Origin: Acidimicrobiales bacterium
Lineage (GTDB): Bacteria; Actinomycetota; Acidimicrobiia; Acidimicrobiales; MedAcidi-G1
NCBI GenBank assembly: GCA_022452035.1
Contig: JAKURV010000014.1
Span: 1-55,115 of the forward strand
DNA: 55,115 nucleotides
Direction of reading: 5' to 3'
In this document: positions 49,975-55,115 of the stretch, in pieces
Numbering within the stretch: the stretch's first letter is position 1
Layout: each line of letters begins with the position of its first letter
Translations under genes and position numbers: made by a program
The notes under the pieces: generated by a model
The model's database searches: none
Told to the model about the DNA's origin: nothing
What the model saw: the letters and a program-made list of their open reading frames with translations, nothing else

Positions 49975-52695
49975 TTATTCGTGGGATATGGCGTCCAGCA
50001 CGTTCAACCTTGAGGCACGTCTGGCCGGCAGGATGGCGGCGAGCATCCCGAACAGGCCGGACACCAGCAGGTAGCCAAACAAGCTTGTGTAGGGGATCGA
50101 CACGATGTCGACGAACGTCTCGGGTAGGGCAGCGATCACTGCTAAGCCAAAGAGGACACCCATGGCCACGCCAAGCAGGCCACCGAAGAGGGCAATGATG
50201 ACGGCCTCCCAGCGGATCATCCGTCGGAGTTGTCGGCGGGTCATGCCGATGGCCCGCAAGAGGCCAAGTTCTCGCGTCCGCTCATAGACCGACAAGGCCA
50301 TCGTGTTAGTGATGCCCAACACGGCGATCACCAGTGACAGACCAAGGAACACCTGAATTATCGACAGCAACTGGTCAAGTTGCTTCTCCTGCGAATCGCG
50401 GAATTCGGATCGATTCTCTACAACGACCTGCGGGTAGGCATCGGTGTAGACCTCGATAGCAGTTCGAGAGGCATCGTTGTCAGCGCCGACTGGGAAAAGC
50501 ACCGAGATCCAGCCAAGAGGCGCGGTTGGAAGGTGCGAGTCAAAGACCGAGACGTCGACTACCCAGTTCCCTAGAAGGGTTGAATCTTCAAAGATCGCTG
50601 CCACGGTCAACTCGATCGTCCGATTACCTGGGAATTCGGCGGTGACTGAATCGCCGATGGTGAGCCCCAGATCGGTCGCCGAGTCAAGATGGACCAGCAC
50701 CCCATTGGTCCCGGCGTGGAACTCGGAGCCCTCGATCACCTGCAGGTTCATGTGCGCGTTGAGGACTGCGAGCTCGGCGGCCACCACGTCCTTGTAGCCG
50801 TCACCGATTTTCACTCCACCCAAAGTCCAGCGCATCGTCATTACCGACTTGACGAGATCGGGTCTTTGAACAGCCATCTTCTGTAGGTCGGCCCCGAGTT
50901 CAGTGGAGAAGCCAGCCTGTGGGTTAAACGTGTCCCCATATACGAAGAGATCCGCCTCGACACTCTGTTCCATAGTGCTCAGAAAGGTCGCTTTCAAAGA
51001 GTCGCTCACCACTGCGGCGAGGCTCACTAAGGCGAGCCCGATGGTCAGTGCGGCGGCGGTTGCGGCGGTGCGGCGCGGCGAGCGGCGAGCGTTGTCGGTC
51101 GCTAATCGGCCGGGTACTCGGTACACCTTGCGGATGGGCCACCCGAGCACGGTCGCAACCTGCCCGGTTATCGCAGGACTAAGCAGATATACGCCTATGA
51201 ATGCAGCGAGAGCGCCTCCTCCAATCGCGACCAGGATCAAGCGGGTGGACATTTCGATGGTCATACCCGCGGCGAGGGCGCCGATACCGGCGACTGCCAC
51301 TGCACCACCTACCAAGAGGCGACGCCGTAGACCCGTAGGGGTAAGTCGAAGGTCGTCTCGTAGGGCAGCGACCGGTGGGATTTTCCGAACGCGTCGTGAT
51401 GGTCCTATCGAGGAGAGGAGAGTGGCGCCTACTCCGACCACCGAGGCCACAACGATGGTCCGGGGTCGGATCGGTATCGAGCCGGGCAAATCTCCGAAAC
51501 CGATCTTGACAAGCACCCAACGGAGCAGAGCGGCCAGTAGGTAGCCGGCTATTAGACCGAGTGCGCTCGCGACCACACCTATTACAACTGCCTCCAGCCT
51601 TACCGATCGGCTGATCTGACGGCCTGTGGCCCCCAGCGCTCGGAGCAGGGCCAGTTCGCGAACTCGCTGCCCGATCACGATCGAGAACGTGTTGTTGATG
51701 ATGAAGGCACTAACCACTACGGCGATAACCGAGAAACCCAGAAGGACTGAGGAGATGATGTTTAGAAATTGGTCGAAGTCGCTCTGGTCCTCGGCGATCT
51801 TGGTGGCTGCTGTCACCACCTCTAACTCGGCGCCTGCGAATACCGCTAGCTGGTTCTGTTGGTCCTCTGGAAGGGTTGAGAGGAAGGCGCGGAATTCGGC
51901 TGTCGCTATGTCGAGGCGATCCCGGATTGCGGTCATTACCGCAACCTCGTTCGCATCGTCCACCAGGGCGATGGCGATCTCGTCGTATACGCCAACCTTG
52001 TTGGCGACCTCCTGGGCAGTCTCTTCGTCGAATGCGCTGATGTTGGCGCCGATGTTCTTGTTTTCGTCCGGGTCGCCGAAGTTGGCCGTTCCTACGAGGA
52101 CGAATTGGCGGTTACCGATAGGTGCGCTGACCGTGTACGTCTTGCCAATGGTGAACCCGTATTCGTCGGCTGTCATGTTGTCGAGCATGAACTCACCGAC
52201 GATGTCCGGGTCTGATATCGATTCGGTGCGCAGTGGGGCCCTACCGTCCGTGATGAAGAGCTGGCTTAGGTCCTCCAATACGTTCCCGTAGTCGGCCCCG
52301 TCCGGTACTCCGTAGTTGAAGCCGAACTGTGGCGCTCCGCCGTTGGTGCCGATTGCTGTGAGTTCGCCGTTGTCGTCGGTGTACAGGGGGACCACATTCC
52401 ATCCCACGACTGACGGTCCCACGGATCGGATGCCAGGGACGTCCTGCAAGAACCCAAGGACCTCCTCCGGTACGGGGAGCCGGTTGATTCGGTCGGCTCC
52501 TTCGTCGATCGACGCCCGGACGACCAGGTCCAACTCGCCACTGATGTCGGTAGCGAGCTCGTCAAAAGTGTCTCGGAGCCGGTCCGTGAGGAAGAACGAC
52601 GTCGACAGGAATGCGACGCCCAACACCACGGCCAGGGTCGTGAGGGCGAACCGCAGCTTGCGGCGCGTGATGTTCCGGAAAGTGAGTCGGAACAC
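49975..52695 (-). CDS. ABC transporter permease, MacB/FtsX family (two FtsX domains)
   Basis: 906-residue membrane subunit. One helix at about 15-35 (FALTTLAVVLGVAFLSTSFF), a large extracellular MacB-like domain, then a first FtsX block (about 310-470; VVVSAFIINNTFSIVIGQR, LALLRALGATGRQI), a second extracellular domain and a second FtsX block (about 785-895; LGLLRAIGMTRRQLRRMI). About ten helices. This full-length type exports lipids or lipoproteins or acts mechanically on the wall. GC content is visibly lower than in flanking genes. The ATPase gene lies just upstream. Confidence 0.92.
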   Translation of the reverse strand: MFRLTFRNITRRKLRFALTTLAVVLGVAFLSTSFFLTDRLRDTFDELATDISGELDLVVRASIDEGADRINRLPVPEEVLGFLQDVPGIRSVGPSVVGWNVVPLYTDDNGELTAIGTNGGAPQFGFNYGVPDGADYGNVLEDLSQLFITDGRAPLRTESISDPDIVGEFMLDNMTADEYGFTIGKTYTVSAPIGNRQFVLVGTANFGDPDENKNIGANISAFDEETAQEVANKVGVYDEIAIALVDDANEVAVMTAIRDRLDIATAEFRAFLSTLPEDQQNQLAVFAGAELEVVTAATKIAEDQSDFDQFLNIISSVLLGFSVIAVVVSAFIINNTFSIVIGQRVRELALLRALGATGRQISRSVRLEAVVIGVVASALGLIAGYLLAALLRWVLVKIGFGDLPGSIPIRPRTIVVASVVGVGATLLSSIGPSRRVRKIPPVAALRDDLRLTPTGLRRRLLVGGAVAVAGIGALAAGMTIEMSTRLILVAIGGGALAAFIGVYLLSPAITGQVATVLGWPIRKVYRVPGRLATDNARRSPRRTAATAAALTIGLALVSLAAVVSDSLKATFLSTMEQSVEADLFVYGDTFNPQAGFSTELGADLQKMAVQRPDLVKSVMTMRWTLGGVKIGDGYKDVVAAELAVLNAHMNLQVIEGSEFHAGTNGVLVHLDSATDLGLTIGDSVTAEFPGNRTIELTVAAIFEDSTLLGNWVVDVSVFDSHLPTAPLGWISVLFPVGADNDASRTAIEVYTDAYPQVVVENRSEFRDSQEKQLDQLLSIIQVFLGLSLVIAVLGITNTMALSVYERTRELGLLRAIGMTRRQLRRMIRWEAVIIALFGGLLGVAMGVLFGLAVIAALPETFVDIVSIPYTSLFGYLLVSGLFGMLAAILPARRASRLNVLDAISHE

Positions 52696-52699
52696 TTAG

Positions 52700-53440
52700 T
52701 CAGCCGCCGATGGCCTTGATTCGATCGAGAATACGGTCAGCGTCGGGGTCGGTCATCTCGTCGACAATCCGCCCGTCAGCCAAAAACAGCACCCGATCGG
52801 CCATCGCCGCTGCCCCGGCATCGTGAGTGACCACTACGAGCGTTTGGCCAAGGTCGTCTACGGCCCCTCGCAGAAAGTCGAGAACCTCGCCGCCAGTTAC
52901 CGAATCGAGGTTGCCGGTTGGCTCATCGGCAAAGACGATGTCTGGTCTACTCACCAACGCCCGGGCCACGGCGACCCGTTGCTGTTGGCCTCCCGACAAC
53001 TCGTCCGGCCGGTGTCGGAGACGGTCTTGAAGGCCAACCGTCTCGATGATGTTGACCATCCACGAGGTATCGGGCCTTCGGCCTGCCAGGTTCAGGGGCA
53101 ACGTGAGGTTCTCTTCGGCGGTCAGAGTGGGTATCAGGTTGTACGCCTGGAAAACGAACCCAACCTTGTCCCGTCGCAAAAGGGTGAGGTCGCGCTCGGA
53201 GAGACTGCCGAGTTCCACGTCGCCGATGTGGACCGTGCCCGACGTCAGGTCGTCGAGGCCTGCCGAGCAGTGCATGAGGGTGGACTTGCCGGAGCCCGAC
53301 GGTCCCATGATGGCGGTAAATCTGCCCTGCTCGAATTCGACGTCTACACCGTCCAGGGCGCGAACTTCGGTGTCCCCGGTTCCATAGATCTTTGAGCCGC
53401 TCGACATGCGGGCTGCTGACACGATGGTCTGACTGGTCAT
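52700..53440 (-). CDS. ABC transporter ATP-binding protein (LolD/MacB family)
   Basis: 246 residues. Walker [22 protein letters not shown]-loop [17 protein letters not shown], signature [15 protein letters not shown], Walker [15 protein letters not shown]-loop [10 protein letters not shown]. The TGNLDS ending is typical of the LolD/FtsE/MacB group, partners of FtsX-type permeases. The permease starts four bases after its stop. First gene of the pair; divergent from a GNAT with 29 bases between. Confidence 0.95.
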   Translation of the reverse strand: MTSQTIVSAARMSSGSKIYGTGDTEVRALDGVDVEFEQGRFTAIMGPSGSGKSTLMHCSAGLDDLTSGTVHIGDVELGSLSERDLTLLRRDKVGFVFQAYNLIPTLTAEENLTLPLNLAGRRPDTSWMVNIIETVGLQDRLRHRPDELSGGQQQRVAVARALVSRPDIVFADEPTGNLDSVTGGEVLDFLRGAVDDLGQTLVVVTHDAGAAAMADRVLFLADGRIVDEMTDPDADRILDRIKAIGG

Positions 53441-53469
53441 GGGTTGGACCCTAGGGTCGGATCCGTGGC

Positions 53470-54006
53470 ATGGGACTGTTGTGCGGCGGTGCAGGGGCCG
53501 TGAATTCTGTCACCGGTCCGGGTATTCGTCCTGCCGAATCCGATGACCTGGCCCGCCTGGTCGAGCTGAACAACGCCGCTGTTCCGGCTGTCAACCACCT
53601 CACTCTGGACGAGATGGCTTGGTTCCTTCAGGTGGCCCACCTGTGCCTGGTGGCAGAGGTTCCCGAGGACGGCACCGTAGTGGCTTTCCTTGTCGGTCTG
53701 GACGGTCCCGAGTGTTCCTACGGCAGTCTCAACTACGAGTATTTCTGTGACCGCTATGACCGATTCCTCTATGTCGACCGGGTAGTTGTTGATTCAGTGG
53801 CCTGGGGGCGGGGTCTAGGTCAAGGCTTCTATCGGGCCTTCATCGCCTCCGCAGCTGGGCACACTCACCTATGTGCTGAGGTCAACACGGTGCCGCGCAA
53901 CGAACGGTCTCTGGACTTTCATCAACAGTTCGGCTTCAAGGCCATAGGGGAGCGATCTGACGGAGGCACTGGCAAGACCGTCCGGATGTTTGCCCTGGAG
54001 ATTTGA
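53470..54006 (+). CDS. GNAT family N-acetyltransferase
   Basis: 178 residues from ATG 53470; GTG 53500 is an in-frame alternative that removes a poorly conserved start. GIRPAESDDLARLVELNNAAVPAVN opens the fold (quoted in part: LARLVELNNAAVPAVN), motif A is YVDRVVVDSVAWGRGLGQGF, and motif B is SLDFHQQFGFKAIGE. The long YEYFCDRYDRFLYVDR stretch fits a group of GNATs of unknown substrate. It starts 29 bases from the divergent ABC ATPase gene. Confidence 0.88.
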   Translation: MGLLCGGAGAVNSVTGPGIRPAESDDLARLVELNNAAVPAVNHLTLDEMAWFLQVAHLCLVAEVPEDGTVVAFLVGLDGPECSYGSLNYEYFCDRYDRFLYVDRVVVDSVAWGRGLGQGFYRAFIASAAGHTHLCAEVNTVPRNERSLDFHQQFGFKAIGERSDGGTGKTVRMFALEI

Positions 54007-54014
54007 GGAGACGG

Positions 54015-54260
54015 TTAGTCGCGGACCACGGTGGTGCCGGCAGGCCGACTTCCCCGTGACCCGCAGGACCAGCACGGCTCGTCGGGGTCGCCCCGCCAAG
54101 CCACCTCGCAGCCGGAGCACACCAGGCCAACCCAGTGGGCTGGCTCGACGGGGGCTACGGGGGCCGAGGACCGGAGCGGAGGGACGCTGCGTAGCGGATG
54201 GTCGAGAGACGGCTCGCCCATGCCTTGCTCCGGGGACCGAGACAATGGCCGTGGTGCCAT
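54015..54260 (-). CDS. Small zinc-ribbon-like protein
   Basis: 81 residues from ATG 54260 (68 from ATG 54221). The C-terminal half has two Cys pairs, VCSGCEVAWRGDPDEP and CWSCGSRG, the spacing of a rubredoxin-like zinc ribbon. The N-terminal part is Pro/Ser-rich and looks unstructured. It faces the GNAT stop 8 bases away. Not recognised as a named family; the paired Cys-x2-Cys motifs and the lack of another gene on either strand here support it as real. Confidence 0.6.
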   Translation of the reverse strand: MAPRPLSRSPEQGMGEPSLDHPLRSVPPLRSSAPVAPVEPAHWVGLVCSGCEVAWRGDPDEPCWSCGSRGSRPAGTTVVRD

Positions 54261-54387
54261 GCGCGGCACCGTAGCGAAGGCTCGCGCGCCGCTGGGTGAC
54301 CCTGGCCACGCGGCCCGTAGCCTGCCTGCGGCGACCAACCGGTGCCCGCGCACCACCCATCCGATCCGGGTCGCCAAGGAGATCCTG

Positions 54388-54945
54388 ATGTCGGACCCGA
54401 TCCCGAACCCCGATGGCTCCAGCGAGCGCCGTACCTCTTTCCCGGAGGCCCCGCCCATGGTCATCGACACGGCGAAGACGTACTCCGCCGAGATGGTGAC
54501 ATCGATGGGCACTATGACCATCCACCTGGATCCGATCGCTGCCCCTCAGACGGTCAACAACTTTGTGTACCTGGCCCGCTGGCACTACTACGACGGCTTG
54601 GTGTTCCACCGGGTGATCAACGGTTTCGTGATTCAGGGCGGCTGTCCGGAGGGGTCGGGTCGGGGCGGTCCCGGCTACCGGTTTGCAGACGAGCTGCCCA
54701 AGCCCGGTCGGTATGAGGTCGGTTCGTTGGTCATGGCCAACGCCGGGCCGGACACCAACGGCAGCCAGTTCTTCGTCGTTACCGGCCCGAGTGGTGTCGG
54801 CCTACCGCCCGCCTATGCGCTGTTCGGAAAGGTCATCAAGGGCGTCGAGGTGGCCACGGCCATCCAGGAGGTCCGGACGGGCCCCGGCGATCGCCCGGTG
54901 GAGGACGTGGTCATCGAGTCGGTCACCGTGACCGAGTTGGACTGA
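54388..54945 (+). CDS. Peptidyl-prolyl cis-trans isomerase, cyclophilin type
   Basis: 185 residues from ATG 54388, with AAGGAG seven bases upstream deciding the start (the frame is open far upstream). Cyclophilin core: IAAPQTVNNFVYLARWHYYDG, catalytic Arg in FHRVINGFVIQGG, NTNGSQFFVVT-type NGSQFFVVTG and ALFGKVIKGVEV (first motif quoted in part: AAPQTVNNFVYLARWHYY). No signal peptide, so cytoplasmic. About 30 residues precede the domain. The 127 bases upstream hold nothing recognised. Confidence 0.93.
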   Translation: MSDPIPNPDGSSERRTSFPEAPPMVIDTAKTYSAEMVTSMGTMTIHLDPIAAPQTVNNFVYLARWHYYDGLVFHRVINGFVIQGGCPEGSGRGGPGYRFADELPKPGRYEVGSLVMANAGPDTNGSQFFVVTGPSGVGLPPAYALFGKVIKGVEVATAIQEVRTGPGDRPVEDVVIESVTVTELD

Positions 54946-54981
54946 AGCGGGTCGTTCGAGAGACGGGAACCAGGAGGAGCG

Positions 54982-55115
54982 ATGGTTATCAAGCGTGTCG
55001 GAGTTGTGGGCGGCGGGCAGATGGGTGGGGGCGTAGCCGAGTTGACGGCCAAGGCCGGCCTACCCACCGTGGTCCGTGAGGTGACTCCTGAGGTTGCCGA
55101 GCGGAGCCGAGCCGG
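54982..55115 (+). CDS. 3-hydroxyacyl-CoA dehydrogenase, N-terminus (runs off window)
   Basis: Only the first 44 codons are visible. ATG 54982 follows a strong AGGAGGAG ribosome site. The start KRVGVVGGGQMGGGVAEL is the NAD-binding fold of the HbdA/FadB-type family (Gly-x-Gly-x-x-Gly). The rest lies beyond the window, so substrate range cannot be judged. Confidence 0.85.
   Translation, partial: MVIKRVGVVGGGQMGGGVAELTAKAGLPTVVREVTPEVAERSRA

Overview
The window is a stretch of high-GC chromosome from an actinobacterium. It carries no plasmid, phage, transposon or CRISPR signal. Several things point to Actinomycetota: an ispD-ispF-rlmB run whose RlmB has an Arg/Gly-rich N-terminus, a DUF3263 gene paired with a LytR_C gene (as in Mycobacterium), a CysO-like sulfur carrier, a PAC2 protein, a HelR-type helicase, many GTG starts and frequent 4-base ATGA/GTGA overlaps. 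A free-living, probably aquatic member of Acidimicrobiia is my inference, not something the sequence proves.

Layout. 1-10.2 kb is mostly housekeeping: a dienelactone hydrolase fragment, a Crp-type regulator, ispD-ispF-rlmB, tRNA-Thr(TGT), DUF3263/LytR_C, glycerate kinase, an orphan CysO-like carrier, groEL behind a CIRCE operator, fdhD, hemQ and larE. 10.2-15.0 kb holds a pseudo-receiver-like small protein, glnD, a NUDIX hydrolase, a PAC2 protein and a GNAT. 15.0-22.4 kb is a peptide module: an M20 dipeptidase followed by a complete Dpp-type ABC importer (two ATPases, lipoprotein, two permeases). 22.5-28.5 kb, on the minus strand, is a complete seven-gene Mrp (Mnh) cation/proton antiporter operon in order A to G. 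28.6-32.8 kb is an accessory metabolic patch: class II aldolase, SnoaL-like, Rieske-only protein, a CrtC/AttH-like protein, an acetoacetate-decarboxylase-like protein and a small membrane protein.

33-36.4 kb holds a MarR regulator divergent from a B12 acyl-CoA mutase (large subunit, B12 subunit, MeaB chaperone). The substrate-pocket residues fit isobutyryl-CoA mutase better than methylmalonyl-CoA mutase. 36.4-40.8 kb is a probable envelope-glycoconjugate group: GtrA, two methyltransferases, an alpha/alpha-toroid protein and a GT4 glycosyltransferase. 40.8-49.9 kb holds dtd, a methyltransferase, an Lnt homologue whose nucleophile position is Ser instead of Cys, a class III cyclase, cgoX/hemG, hemE, a patatin-like protein and divergent helR. 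49.9-55.1 kb holds a MacB/FtsX-type ABC exporter of lower GC, a GNAT, a small zinc-ribbon protein, a cyclophilin and the start of a 3-hydroxyacyl-CoA dehydrogenase.

Most notable: hemQ, with hemE and cgoX elsewhere in the window, implies the coproporphyrin-dependent heme route, but HemQ carries the Firmicute-type Tyr/His/Gln arrangement. The mutase has Phe and Gln at the two specificity positions. The Lnt homologue lacks its Cys. GroEL has two further dyads stacked beside its CIRCE and promoter. No intergenic stretch exceeds 300 bases. All calls were made by reading; no database search was run.
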